Source of the DNA: Caloramator sp. E03
GTDB taxonomy: Bacteria > Bacillota > Clostridia > Clostridiales > Caloramatoraceae
NCBI RefSeq assembly: GCF_006016075.1
Contig: NZ_CP040093.1
Coordinates: 1,365,069-1,429,068, forward strand
Length of the DNA: 64,000 bases
Reading direction: 5' to 3'
The translations under genes were made by a program, and so were the position numbers. The notes under the pieces are model-generated. The model was not told the DNA's origin. It saw only the letters and a program-made list of their open reading frames with translations, and did no database searches. This document shows positions 19,601-29,096 of this stretch, one piece after another (the stretch's first letter is position 1; every line of letters begins with the position of its first letter).

Positions 19601-21664
19601 CTGCCTTCTTGGGGAGAAAGGAAGATTGCTTAATGGATCCTTTTGTGGTATAGCTGTATTAATAATCAAAGTCTTTGCAAACTCAACTCTTTCTCTATCT
19701 GATGCAAATTTTAAGTTTCCTTTATTTTCAAGATTTTTTACATGTTGAAGCACTAATGCCATAATTCCAGCTGCATGAGGTGATGCCATTGACGTACCTG
19801 ACATATTCTCATATTTATTATTATTAACAGTTGACCATATATTCCCACCTGGTGCTGTTACCTCAGGTTTAAATTCAAGGTTTGGAGCTGGCCCCCAGGA
19901 TGTAAAATCAGACATATCGTAAGCTATTGCATTTGGCTCACTTACAATATTATCTTTTACAAATTTTACTTTAAGCCCATCATTTATTAAGCTCTTTAAT
20001 AATACACCATTTGAATTTTTAATAAATACTGCAGGTATTTTAACCCCAGGCCACGGAGCCATATTAATATAGCTATCATCCCCGTCATATCCATACATAA
20101 TAGCACCTATTGCACCTGCTGACTGTGCATTAAGCTTTTTCTGATAAAAATAGAGCCCGCCTCCCCTTTGAATGAGAGCTATTTTGCCATTTAAGTCTTT
20201 ACCCTGAAAATCTTCCTCAGACCCTACTCCACAGTCTACTATTTCATAGCCTAATGAATTGGTTAGCTTTGTTACAGGATCAATTTCTGAAGTTGTATAA
20301 ATAATATCCCCCATTTTTTTATCCTTAACTTCATATTCTAAAGCATACCCTGTAACGTCTGTATTTTCATAGGATGCAACCTGAAGAGCATCCTTGGCTA
20401 TTCCTGGCGTTCCTATAACACTTGTATCATTTACCCCTGGAATCTTATAAGGAGCTGTTGAATATTGTTCATTTCCAGCTGATGCAACTACAACGGTGCC
20501 AAGATCAGTAGCCTCTTTTATTGCAACTTGCATTGCATCATCAGCATTTTGAAATCCTGCTGGTGAGCCAAGGCTCATATTAATAACATCTGCATCAAGA
20601 AGTACAGCATCATCAATTGCCTTTACTATATCATCATCAAAGGCAGATCCAAAATTTGGATTATTAGAAAATACTTTCATCATAAAAAGCTGTGCTTCAG
20701 GAGCAACACCCTTTATAGCCTTTTTCTCTTCTACTTCGGAATCCAAACCATTTGCTGCAATAATTCCTGATACATGCATACCATGCATTCCTGTTAATGA
20801 ATTTTTATCAATAACATCGTTATTATCATCAGCATAGTTATAGGCATAAGGCACTTTAATATTATAATATTTTCCTTTTAAATTGTTATTTCCAATAAGT
20901 CTTTCTATTGTATCCTTGTTATATTTTACCTTTGAAGTATCTGTTATTATTTTCATATCCTTATGATTCACATCTATACCAGAGTCAATAACAGCAACAA
21001 CAAGCCCTTCTCCTTTGTAGCCATAATCAGAATTTTGCCAAACATCAGGTACATTAGTAATATAATTAGCATAATTCATATCTACATAATACTCTTTTGC
21101 TATTTCAATATGTTTTACACCTGGTATCTGCCTTATCTTATCAACATCACTTCTTTTTGCAATCATACTGAATCCATTTATTAGACCATAGTATGTCTGC
21201 CTGAATTTAACGTTCTTATTAATTTTTAAAATCTCTTTTTTATACTGTGCCTGTGAATTAAGAACCTTGCTTTTTAGTACTGAATTTGAAGCTAAAACTT
21301 TTAATGGCTTACCTTCTGCATAATCTTTTAGAGATTTTTCCTCAAGCTGTACAATCACTCTTACTGTATCATCTGCACTTTCCTTTTTAATACTTTGTTT
21401 ATATGCTGAATATGTAATATTGTCATTGAACTTATCCTTTGTATTCTTTTCTTGATTACCAGAATTATTTTGAAGAAGTTTTTTATAAGAAACCTTAAGC
21501 TGTTCTATTGCTTTTGTATAGTTTAACTTTTTGCTTGTGTTATACTTTGTACTTTGTTCTGCTGATTTTCCCAATGATGCACCATTTGCTGAAGAGCTTA
21601 CCAATGAGAAAATTAGCATTACCACTACCAAAATGCTAATAATTTTAAATTTTGGTTTTGGCAT
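16682..21664 (-). CDS. Large secreted subtilase (lactocepin/C5a peptidase-like)
   Basis: A 1660-residue exported S8 serine protease. Order: signal peptide, inhibitor I9 propeptide (about 95-195), catalytic domain with Asp227 (AVIDSGID), His294 (HGMHVSG), oxyanion Asn398 (SAGNE) and Ser625 (GTSMASPH), a PA insert between them (about 455-555), an Fn3-like domain (about 690-800), then a long run of beta-rich Ig-like modules to the C-terminus. All triad residues are present. No LPXTG anchor is seen. The chosen start (ATG 21662-21664) lies nine bases after GGAGG; upstream in-frame ATGs overlap that site. The enzyme probably supplies peptides or processes surface proteins. Confidence 0.9.
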   Translation of the reverse strand: MPKPKFKIISILVVVMLIFSLVSSSANGASLGKSAEQSTKYNTSKKLNYTKAIEQLKVSYKKLLQNNSGNQEKNTKDKFNDNITYSAYKQSIKKESADDTVRVIVQLEEKSLKDYAEGKPLKVLASNSVLKSKVLNSQAQYKKEILKINKNVKFRQTYYGLINGFSMIAKRSDVDKIRQIPGVKHIEIAKEYYVDMNYANYITNVPDVWQNSDYGYKGEGLVVAVIDSGIDVNHKDMKIITDTSKVKYNKDTIERLIGNNNLKGKYYNIKVPYAYNYADDNNDVIDKNSLTGMHGMHVSGIIAANGLDSEVEEKKAIKGVAPEAQLFMMKVFSNNPNFGSAFDDDIVKAIDDAVLLDADVINMSLGSPAGFQNADDAMQVAIKEATDLGTVVVASAGNEQYSTAPYKIPGVNDTSVIGTPGIAKDALQVASYENTDVTGYALEYEVKDKKMGDIIYTTSEIDPVTKLTNSLGYEIVDCGVGSEEDFQGKDLNGKIALIQRGGGLYFYQKKLNAQSAGAIGAIMYGYDGDDSYINMAPWPGVKIPAVFIKNSNGVLLKSLINDGLKVKFVKDNIVSEPNAIAYDMSDFTSWGPAPNLEFKPEVTAPGGNIWSTVNNNKYENMSGTSMASPHAAGIMALVLQHVKNLENKGNLKFASDRERVEFAKTLIINTAIPQKDPLSNLPFSPRRQGAGLVNAYAAVKNKVTATVYGKPTAALKEISGTKTFTITLKNYGDNDVTYDVSCYPEENEVLTEQPGFLETMSYETVISGAQVTFDKTSVTVPKGKQATVNVTINIPENTERNIFAEGFIRFIPKEDNVSTIGVPFMGFYGKWDEPYIVDRPFWDRNTQIGYTGLALGFFENGEPYYAGYDWDGSFDENNIAISTAYYSLGLYYVIPVATYLRNAKVNYVNVIDDDGKTITTLNTDNEVTKSIFAEGQWFNVYSLWDGYVYNASLRRFMPVKDGQYYIQIKSKIDYPDANYQIINMPVKVDSTEPVAEIISDDTASPGSYDLKIKAYDGLSGVQGFAIAVNGKFVTVDEYENPVFKKVGMDENGDYCYTLNLPGGIDYVEVFTIDYAGNYSYVTKQINASQLNITNPASGSELESGDFTLTYTYPEELLNDVSKFEIVVDGCDPYNNGKNLLYEVKGLQPGLHWIEVDAYDNDYNLIDFNYVEFNVKPSEFNFSFDNFDTGNIYSYKDLTVTGRVTTKPKTFKIMGNPVTINSDLTFSVKLSLKEGLNKVSIFAEDYNGEYFDYSYNIYCDTTAPEITLLVPKSTKDNTSVFVSEDAKSYKIEGTVKDNLFGYRLYVNESEIENVFLPVPDGNKTERAFSTDIELKDEVTMVEIVASDVVGNHTVKKIIITKENDRSPKITINQPLAKKGETLATIVGKKVTVSGKVENVVKGSVKIFINGEVMEVKANSTSCSFTKTITFDSLGDKTIDVIAVDSYGSQTSTKIPVKLIEKTPPKIKLIEPSANSTNITQAYDSRNYSIKFNVEDESEIKNINATLIIGKEQTKLDYETVSDGYVLQIPISENIKQYKVLISATDVYDNTGSATVTINKVIDKKGPVITMINPKQTSSTTTSDTLTLKFKAADDWMLGSVSIKVKYSDNSEEMINDIQLNSQKTIEVARDIKLSIGLNVITIIAEDNVGNKTIKEIKITRK

Positions 21665-21801
21665 AAACATATCCCTCCTTTCCATATATTTACATATTAA
21701 CACATTGTGAATTTTCTGTAAATGAAATATTTCTATTAAAAGTTATAAATTTAAAAAATATACAGGTATTGTCATATATGACTTTACCTATATATTTTTT
21801 A

Positions 21802-24696
21802 CTATTTAACAAATATATCAATATAGCTATATTCTGACCAATTATTTGAAGTATCCTTTGCTTTTATACGGAAATTATACTCTGTACCATTTATTAAATT
21901 TAAAACTGTATAGGTTGTTACATTTCTTGTAAGTGATACCTTAGCCCATATATTTGAACTTGATTTTTTATATTCAATCTGATACCCAGCTAAATCTTCC
22001 TCTGTATTCTTATCCCATGTTAGCGTTACCCTTTTATCCCCTACAATTCCTATAAACTCTGTTGGACTAGCTGGAGCTATTCCATCCTTTGAATATGCTT
22101 TAACTATAGAAGAATAATTAGACCAATTGCCTTTTAAATCTCTTGAACGTATTTTAAAAAGATACTGAACATTTCCTGTAAGACCACTTATTTTCTGACT
22201 TGTTGAGGATGCATCAACAAAGATAGTCTTCCATAAACTTGTTCCATTTCTTGCATAAGCTATCTCATATCCTCCAATATCACTTTCTGTATTAGCAGTC
22301 CATAATAAATCTACGCTGCAATCATAATTTATTGAATCGATTTTTAAGCCTTTAGGTACCGCAGGAGGTGTTTTATCGGTAGGTATCCCAGTGATTACAG
22401 TACTACTATCTGATTTATTCCCACTAATATCCCTTGACCTTATACGGAAATCATATTCCTTATCATTTACAAGTCCACTTACTGTATATTTTATAACTTT
22501 GCCTAATTGTATATTTGTCCATGTATCTTCATCCGATTGCTTATACTCAAGTTCATATCCTGACAGATCTTGAGCGTAAGCAGCTAACCAGCTTAAGGCT
22601 ACCTGTCCATCATTTACTGAAATTATTTTAAAACCTTTTGGTACAGGAGGAGGCACATTGTCAAAAGGAGTTTGTGTCAACAAATCCGAATATAATGACC
22701 AATTTCCAAGTGAATCCTTTGCCTTAATCCTAAAGTCATATTGAATATCATTTTTCAGATTATTAATCGTGTATGAAGTTTCTGTTTTAGGAACAGCTAT
22801 ACTTGTCCATGTATTTGATGTGGATTTTTTATATTCCAGCTGATAAGAAGCTAAATCATTTTCTTCATTTCCTTCCCAGGTTAATATAATCTTTTTATCA
22901 CTTGGATATGCTATTAAGCCTTTTGGCTTTGATGGAGCACCGGCAATTACAGCATTTAACAATCCATTCCCATAAATATAGTCATATCCCTTTGAGCCTA
23001 AATCGACACACCCACTTCTTATCATGTTTCTAATTTCTGATGCTTTTTTTGAAGGATTTTGTGACCAGATAAGTGCTGCAATTGCTGCAACATGAGGTGC
23101 AGCTGCACTGGTTCCATAAAAAGGAGAATAAAAACCTCCTGCACCAGTAACCATTACTCCATCAATTCCGCATACATCAGGTTTTTTTCTTAATTGCTTT
23201 GACGGATAAATTATCGTAACAGGTCCCTGTGAAGAATAATCTGCTATTTTATCAGGCGAAGATGCATTAATTGCTCCAACGGCTATAACATCTGGAACAG
23301 CAGGATGACCAAATATTGAATCTGCTGCTGTACCATTGTCAAGTACATATCCTCCATATATATATAGCTCTAAAGTTTTGGATACTCCGGAGTATTTATA
23401 AACATCAATATAAGCAATAATATCATTACTGCTTGTATTGCTATATATAACATACTCTAAAGGATAATCATTCCCATTCTGTAGGTTTATACTATAATCT
23501 AAAAGATTATAGTCCATATCTTCAAGAAAAAGATCATAGTTATTCTTTGATAATCCAAACTGATCATCCCATTGAAGTGTAACTATAATGGTTGAATATG
23601 CTGGAATCAGTACTGGCAGCGGAGTTATGCCTGTATTTGAGTCAAAATCATGAAATCCATATCCATCATTTTTAAAAAGACCTTGATAGTGGTCTTGTGC
23701 TGAATTGCCTGCAGATGAAATATATACAATATTATTGTTTGCTAAAACTGACTTTATATGATTTGCAACAATTCCATCTTCAAAATTTGGCTCTGAAAGC
23801 CACCCTATATCATCACAAATAACATTACAACCAGCATCCACCAAAGAATCAACTGCATCATTAAACTCCAAAACATTTGTACCGCAATCATGGAAATAAA
23901 GTTCTGCACCGGGAGCAAGATCATGGACTATCTCAAGCATTGCCGTCCCTTCATCGCCACCTACAGAATTACTTAGTATATTTACATTTTCCGGTAGATC
24001 TCCTCTATCCCTCGCAATTGTCCAGCTATCAACTCCATCAGATATTATTCCTATTTTTATCCCTGAACCATTTATATCTGTTAAGTTACGGAATGTATCT
24101 GCTTTATGTATTGAATCACCTTCACTAATTAAAGATCCTGAATAGACCTTTGGAGGCAGCACTGTTTTAATAGAACTTACTTCTTCTTTTAAGGAAAGCT
24201 CCTTTAATTTTTTAATCTCAACCCATGCTGCAATAACTCCATTGTTTTCATCGAAAGTTTTTATTGTATTTATATATGATTTTAATGAATTTATTTTTGC
24301 TTCTTTGTTTAAATTAATATATACATATACTAAATCATCAGAAGAACTTTTTAAGCCCTTAGAACCTGCACTATCCTTATTTACATAAGCATTGAGTTTT
24401 TTTAGCTTATTTTTTACTTCTGATTTTTTTGTATCTGATATTCCTGTATCTGTTAATTGAAGTAAATCAGAGCTTAATTTTTTATATTTTTCTCTTATAG
24501 CTTTTATTTTTTGAGTATTTATAATTCCAATTCCTCTTTTATTATTAATTATCTCATCTGTAATATTTAATGTACTATTTATTAACTTCGTGTTTTTGCT
24601 TAAAATTTTATTAGTATTATCTACAGATTCAGCTCTAACTAATAAAAAAGGCAAAAACATTGTTAAAATTAAAAGCGAAATAAATGCTCTTTTCAT
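21802..24696 (-). CDS. Secreted subtilase-like protein with four fibronectin III domains
   Basis: A 964-residue exported protein. Signal peptide 1-22, a helical pro-region to about 185, and an S8-type domain (about 205-585) with Asp220 (GIISDGVD), oxyanion Asn331 (SAGNS) and nucleophile Ser530 (GTSAAAPHVA). At the usual HGTHVAG position it reads GDEGTAMLEIVH, so Glu249 occupies the histidine site; His258 lies nine residues on. Four FnIII repeats (about 589-964) follow, each with SYQLEYK/GYELEYK and EYDFRIK/RS cores. It may be an active variant or a decayed or binding-only protease. It follows the minus-strand row of exoproteins as a separate unit. Confidence 0.85.
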   Translation of the reverse strand: MKRAFISLLILTMFLPFLLVRAESVDNTNKILSKNTKLINSTLNITDEIINNKRGIGIINTQKIKAIREKYKKLSSDLLQLTDTGISDTKKSEVKNKLKKLNAYVNKDSAGSKGLKSSSDDLVYVYINLNKEAKINSLKSYINTIKTFDENNGVIAAWVEIKKLKELSLKEEVSSIKTVLPPKVYSGSLISEGDSIHKADTFRNLTDINGSGIKIGIISDGVDSWTIARDRGDLPENVNILSNSVGGDEGTAMLEIVHDLAPGAELYFHDCGTNVLEFNDAVDSLVDAGCNVICDDIGWLSEPNFEDGIVANHIKSVLANNNIVYISSAGNSAQDHYQGLFKNDGYGFHDFDSNTGITPLPVLIPAYSTIIVTLQWDDQFGLSKNNYDLFLEDMDYNLLDYSINLQNGNDYPLEYVIYSNTSSNDIIAYIDVYKYSGVSKTLELYIYGGYVLDNGTAADSIFGHPAVPDVIAVGAINASSPDKIADYSSQGPVTIIYPSKQLRKKPDVCGIDGVMVTGAGGFYSPFYGTSAAAPHVAAIAALIWSQNPSKKASEIRNMIRSGCVDLGSKGYDYIYGNGLLNAVIAGAPSKPKGLIAYPSDKKIILTWEGNEENDLASYQLEYKKSTSNTWTSIAVPKTETSYTINNLKNDIQYDFRIKAKDSLGNWSLYSDLLTQTPFDNVPPPVPKGFKIISVNDGQVALSWLAAYAQDLSGYELEYKQSDEDTWTNIQLGKVIKYTVSGLVNDKEYDFRIRSRDISGNKSDSSTVITGIPTDKTPPAVPKGLKIDSINYDCSVDLLWTANTESDIGGYEIAYARNGTSLWKTIFVDASSTSQKISGLTGNVQYLFKIRSRDLKGNWSNYSSIVKAYSKDGIAPASPTEFIGIVGDKRVTLTWDKNTEEDLAGYQIEYKKSSSNIWAKVSLTRNVTTYTVLNLINGTEYNFRIKAKDTSNNWSEYSYIDIFVK

Positions 24697-24855
24697 TCAA
24701 CGTCCTCCTTTAAAGATAAATTTGATTTCTACACTGTATAGACATCAAATATTTTATTCTATAAAACTAAATAATTTCCTTCCTTCGACATAATCTTATT
24801 TTAAATATTTTTAATCCTTATAATGTAAAGACAAACATTACTTCAATATAATAGA

Positions 24856-24889
24856 AAAAGGCAAGTATTATCTGTAATACCTGCCTTTT
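24856..24889. terminator. Bidirectional hairpin in the 324-base gap
   Basis: AAAAGGCAAGTATT pairs with AATACCTGCCTTTT (one bulged mismatch), with A/T runs on both sides. It lies between the S-layer-like gene and the FnIII subtilase gene. The rest of the 24697-25020 gap shows no ORF. Confidence 0.6.
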
Positions 24890-24947
24890 ATATTGACATA
24901 GAGCTAATAAATACCAAATGAATTAGGAATAAAAAATCCAAAATAAT

Positions 24948-24989
24948 GGCTGACCTTCCAATGAATTAAATATCACTGGAAAGTCAGCC
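24948..24989 (-). terminator. Terminator of the S-layer-like gene
   Basis: GGCTGAC / GTCAGCC arms extended by TTCCA/TGGAA, some 30 bases past the stop codon. An interrupted T-rich stretch follows on the minus strand. Confidence 0.65.
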
Positions 24990-25020
24990 AATTAATTATT
25001 ATTTCCTAATTATTTGCTTA

Positions 25021-27615
25021 TTATTTAACGTCAACTTTAACACTTGTTGATGAAATTACTTCACCATCATTATTGAGAATACTAAATATAATAGTTCCTT
25101 TCTCTCCTTTTATTACAGATATACCTGCTAATGGATCTGTTGAGTCGCTTGCTATTGTTGAATCTTTTGATTTCTTAATAATTAATGTACCAAGCAATGT
25201 ATCAGCATCACTTGCATACGAACCATCGTCATTTTTGTCAATATAAATTTTTGCATCACTAGTTATACGAATCTTGTGAACTGTTGATTCTGATAATGTT
25301 ATACCTTTTACAACATCATCTGTTGCATAATCAACAATATCAAGTACTTTAGTTGCTTTAACTGTTGTTGCATAGTTGATTAATCCTGGATTCTTCCATT
25401 GTACTCCAGTTATCTTAACTGATCCATTTACTACTTTAACAGTAACTTTTCCAACATAATCTCCTTCAGCATTATATATTGCTACATCTGTTGTTCCTTC
25501 ATCTACTGCTGTTACAGTTATTAAATCATCACTTGGGTCATCAAATGTTACGTTAACAACATCTGAATTATATTTTGCAGTAAAACCTGTTAAATCAAGA
25601 TTTCCATTATAAACACCATTACTATTGTACTGAGCTATTCTGTAAGTTACTGTATCATCATCAGCATCATTTTTGTCAAGATTATTATCATCTGACTCAG
25701 AATCACTGTAGATTTCAATAACTTTCTTAGCTACATTATCAATTTCTGTTACACTTACAACAAGGCTTCCAATAATCTTACCATCAGCATCTTTGAAATA
25801 AATAGTTCCTGAACCATGATCAGCAGTTGCACCACTTGCATCAAAAGTTAAAGTTTCAGAACCATCACTATCTGATGCAAGATATGGATTTGCAATTATA
25901 TCATGACTGTTTGTTCCAGATACAGATGGAACATAGTCAGTAAACTTAGATGGGAATACAACTTTCACATCATCTGTGCCATCTGCTGCGAATGGATCTC
26001 CGTACTGGTCTGTAACAGTTAAATCCATAGTAGCAGACTTACCTGTTACCATCTTTAATGTTGATTTATCTGGAGCAACCTTTGCAACTTTACGAGCCTT
26101 AGCTGATACTGTCATTGTGAAAGTTTTTGTTAAATCTCCATAAGTAATAGTTATTGTTGCAGTCCCTGGAGCTTCTGCAGTCATTTCATAAGTTGTAGAA
26201 TCAACTGATACTACTCCTGGATTTGATGATTTAACTTCAATACCACTTGTTACACTTGTTTTTGATGAACCAGATGTTACTTTAATTTTTGAAATAGTAG
26301 CTGTTTCATCTACAACTAATGTTGTGCTGTTTTGATCAGCTCCTAAAGTATTATTATGAATTGTATATTCTGATATTGATGATGCTGTATTATCCAAGTT
26401 TCTAATTTTAATTGTTGCATAATCAGAAACTAATACAGTTGAACCTTTAGTTATTGTTACCTGAACTTTAAAATCTTTACCAGTTACAGCTGATAAATCG
26501 TCAAGGAGTGTTCCATTTGTTGTATCATCAAATAAACTATCATTTGCATTAATACCATCGCTGTCAAATGCATTAAACTCTACTGTGTATCCAGCAGCCG
26601 CCAGATAATCATAGTCAACATCGGCTCCATTAACTTTTAAGCCAACTTTCTGACCTGCAGTATCATCATCAAATGTTGCACTTACAACTGATACTGTGCT
26701 AACTACAAAACCATAAGTTACTTTAAATTCCTTATCTCCAATTTTTATAACAGTTTCTGAATTTGGAGCTAATTTGTTTTCTAAAGTAACCTCAGCTGAT
26801 TTAAGATCTGCAGCTGGCTTTACAGCTGTTACAGCATTATCAGCTATTGTTATGTTTTCAGTCTTAAGCTGGTCTAATGCATCTCCAACAACCTTGAGTG
26901 TTGATGCATCAACAACACTAACTGATTCAACATTTAAAGCCTTCGCAACTACAAGAACATTAACTACTGGCTTTAATGTTGTTCCTGCTATAGTTCCCTC
27001 TACTTTTACAAAACCTGTCTTAGTTGTATCAACTGCTGGCCAAGTAACTGCAACTTCTTTTGTTGTTCCATCGCTGTAAGTGGCCTTTACAGTAGCTGGA
27101 AGAAGTGCTGTATTTCCTTGCTCAACTCTAACATCCGATAATGGAGCAATTTCCTTTATTGTAGCTTCTTCTTTAGCTTTTACAGTAAATCTGCTTGTTG
27201 TAACATAGCTTGCTGTTGAAGCCTTAGCTCCCTTAGCTTTAACACCTACAACTATTTCATATACACCTGGTTCTGTTGCATAGAATACATCGATTGTAAA
27301 TGTTGATGTTCCTACGCATACTGGTTTATAGAAATAGCTGTCCTTTGCATAATCTGGGTAAAGTTCTTTAACCTTACCATAACCTACTTTCCAAAGGAAT
27401 GCTCTGTACTGAACTATTCCCTTGTAAGAACCTGAATTGAATTTAACAAGTACTCTGTCGCCAACCTTGTATTCAGCGTTTGGCTGGGCAACCATGTTGA
27501 TTTTTGGTCCTGCTGTTGCAGCTTTAGCTGACTGTGCAGGTACATAGCTTAGCACTGTGAATACTGTAAATAAAGCAACTAATACAGTGCTGAGCACTTT
27601 CTTGGCTTTTGCCAT
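25021..27615 (-). CDS. S-layer-like surface protein with Ig-like domains
   Basis: An 864-residue exported protein: signal peptide (1-33, ending SAKAATA), a compact beta domain (about 35-150), a Big_4-type module (TALLPATVKATYSDGTTKEV, about 160-225), several further beta-rich modules including a Big_2-like one near 440-500, and an acidic Asp-rich C-terminal third. There are no SLH repeats. Codon use is richer in GCT, ACT and GTT than in the neighbours, as in abundant proteins. The leader before it is long. All this fits an S-layer or other dominant wall protein, though no named family is certain. Ribosome binding site GAGGAG precedes the ATG. Confidence 0.65.
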   Translation of the reverse strand: MAKAKKVLSTVLVALFTVFTVLSYVPAQSAKAATAGPKINMVAQPNAEYKVGDRVLVKFNSGSYKGIVQYRAFLWKVGYGKVKELYPDYAKDSYFYKPVCVGTSTFTIDVFYATEPGVYEIVVGVKAKGAKASTASYVTTSRFTVKAKEEATIKEIAPLSDVRVEQGNTALLPATVKATYSDGTTKEVAVTWPAVDTTKTGFVKVEGTIAGTTLKPVVNVLVVAKALNVESVSVVDASTLKVVGDALDQLKTENITIADNAVTAVKPAADLKSAEVTLENKLAPNSETVIKIGDKEFKVTYGFVVSTVSVVSATFDDDTAGQKVGLKVNGADVDYDYLAAAGYTVEFNAFDSDGINANDSLFDDTTNGTLLDDLSAVTGKDFKVQVTITKGSTVLVSDYATIKIRNLDNTASSISEYTIHNNTLGADQNSTTLVVDETATISKIKVTSGSSKTSVTSGIEVKSSNPGVVSVDSTTYEMTAEAPGTATITITYGDLTKTFTMTVSAKARKVAKVAPDKSTLKMVTGKSATMDLTVTDQYGDPFAADGTDDVKVVFPSKFTDYVPSVSGTNSHDIIANPYLASDSDGSETLTFDASGATADHGSGTIYFKDADGKIIGSLVVSVTEIDNVAKKVIEIYSDSESDDNNLDKNDADDDTVTYRIAQYNSNGVYNGNLDLTGFTAKYNSDVVNVTFDDPSDDLITVTAVDEGTTDVAIYNAEGDYVGKVTVKVVNGSVKITGVQWKNPGLINYATTVKATKVLDIVDYATDDVVKGITLSESTVHKIRITSDAKIYIDKNDDGSYASDADTLLGTLIIKKSKDSTIASDSTDPLAGISVIKGEKGTIIFSILNNDGEVISSTSVKVDVK

Positions 27616-28202
27616 AATTTTTCTCCTCCTCTCGAATTTTAAAAATTTTGTTTTAATTTATATAGATGAATAAATCATCTGCAAAGTTAGTTAATTATGG
27701 GCTTAATGTAAATACCTAGTATACATAATACAATAACAATTATGCTTTTTCAAGAAGCATATATGTAAATTAGAAAATATTAGAATGCTATTTGTAATTA
27801 TTTCCATATAGTTTATTGTTATGCATTAAATCATAATCTTACCTATTTTAATTATTTTAGATAATTAATATATATTCTTCATCGTAATTCATATTTTAGC
27901 ATATAGTCTTAACCTTTGTAAATATATTAATTGATGTCAATTACCTAAAGCTTTTTGTAAATGTAGATAAAATTTCCAAAGAATGCTCTAAATTATATTA
28001 TACTTCAAATTTATCTAAATTCCTTCTTTTAACTTTTATTTTTTTATTAAAATTTTCATTTATTTATTCACATTATCCACAAATTCCAATGTACAGACTC
28101 TATAAAGAATATATGGAATTCAGTCATTATTTATGACGATGGATTTTATAAAAAAGTTTCATCAAAAACAAAAAAAATAAAAAAAATTTTTTTGAAAAAT
28201 TA
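27616..28202. other. Long AT-rich intergenic region without genes
   Basis: Nearly 590 bases with no ORF worth calling. It holds the leader and probable promoter of the S-layer-like gene, a single perfect DnaA-box sequence TTATCCACA (28073-28081), and an A/T homopolymer-rich stretch at 28165-28200 next to the ferredoxin terminator. Confidence 0.6.
27893..27922 (-). promoter_or_regulatory. Candidate promoter of the S-layer-like gene
   Basis: On the minus strand TTTACA (27917-27922), an 18-base spacer and TAAAAT (27893-27898). It would give a leader of roughly 270 bases, and long leaders are common for S-layer genes. AT richness makes chance matches likely. Confidence 0.4.
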
Positions 28203-28221
28203 AAAGGCGGTTTCCCGCCTT
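28203..28221 (-). terminator. Terminator of the ferredoxin gene
   Basis: AAGGCGGG / CCGCCTT stem directly at the stop codon, followed on the minus strand by TTAATTTTTC. The upstream arm overlaps the TAA. Confidence 0.8.
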
Positions 28222-28408
28222 ATAAAATGCTTATTGCATTAACCGGACAGCTTCCTTCTGCCTCCTTTGCGCTATCCTCTGAATCCTTTGGGATAGTGTC
28301 TGAAATAACATGAGCTTTACCGTCATCCTTCATTTCAAAAACATCAGGAGCAATTGAGGGGCAAAGCCCGCATCCTATACAGGTATCCTGATCAACATGG
28401 GCCTTCAC
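28220..28408 (-). CDS. Ferredoxin, single [4Fe-4S]
   Basis: A 62-residue electron carrier with CIGCGLCPSIAP and a distal CPVNAI, so four cysteines bind one [4Fe-4S] cluster. This is the monocluster ferredoxin type seen in clostridia and thermophiles. The start is taken as GTG at 28406-28408, eight bases after AAAAGGAG, which gives the usual N-terminus MKAHVDQDTC. An in-frame ATG ten codons upstream lacks a site. It is a single gene with its own terminator. It serves low-potential electron transfer in the cytoplasm; the partner is unknown. Confidence 0.9.
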   Translation of the reverse strand: MKAHVDQDTCIGCGLCPSIAPDVFEMKDDGKAHVISDTIPKDSEDSAKEAEGSCPVNAISIL

Positions 28409-28481
28409 ATTATCAACTCCTTTTAATTTTAATTTCATGTAGTTATATTTTTTCCTTATAAGGTAAAATTAATGTATTAAA

Positions 28482-29096
28482 TTATTCTATTAAAGAATAG
28501 AGTGCCTTTAATAAAATATCCTCTGTTTCGCCTAAATTATTGTTTTTTGATATCTCTAATTTTATAACACTATAAGCCTTTTTATTCACCATATTATTAA
28601 GGATATTTACCTTTTTATCTAAAAGATTTTTTTTGAGCTTTTGAGCTCTTTGAAGTTCTTTAACATTTTCTTTATCAACACTGATTAAAATAGTATCCTT
28701 ATCAAGTATACTGCTTTCATTAAATTCTAATACTATATAGTTATCATAATATCTTATTTTACTTAATATTTCACTTTCAATTTCCTCATCTTTATCTGAA
28801 TTTAAAACTGTTAATAGGCAATAGCTCTTATCCATTTTATCCTTTGCATATTTTAGTGCAGAATTTATTTTATATGATTTTGTTTTTGAATATAAAATAA
28901 AATTAATGTTATATACGCTATTTGAAAAAGAATATCTTTGTATTCTAAGGGCAATAAAGGAAAGATAAAGAAGGGATAGAAAAGAAAATAAAAATACAAT
29001 AAAGATTAAAAAGGCTTTAAAGTTTTTCAAATTATCACCTAAATTAAAAAAGCTCCATATAAAATATATGAAGCCATAAACAATAAAATGAATCAT
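28482..29096 (-). CDS. Membrane protein of unknown function
   Basis: A 204-residue protein with two N-terminal transmembrane segments (about 3-20 and 27-50) and a cytoplasmic domain of about 150 residues with alternating strands and helices (YCLLTVLNSDKDEEIE, YIVLEFNESSILDKDTILIS). The layout recalls a degenerate GGDEF-like fold, but no signature motif is present and I do not assign a family. Its start shares four bases (ATGA) with the end of the lipoprotein gene, so the two are translated together and probably act together. Confidence 0.6.
   Translation of the reverse strand: MIHFIVYGFIYFIWSFFNLGDNLKNFKAFLIFIVFLFSFLSLLYLSFIALRIQRYSFSNSVYNINFILYSKTKSYKINSALKYAKDKMDKSYCLLTVLNSDKDEEIESEILSKIRYYDNYIVLEFNESSILDKDTILISVDKENVKELQRAQKLKKNLLDKKVNILNNMVNKKAYSVIKLEISKNNNLGETEDILLKALYSLIE

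Noticed and set aside
28073..28081. Single DnaA box as sign of an origin
   Set aside because: One isolated perfect box without dnaA, dnaN or a cluster is expected by chance in AT-rich DNA.
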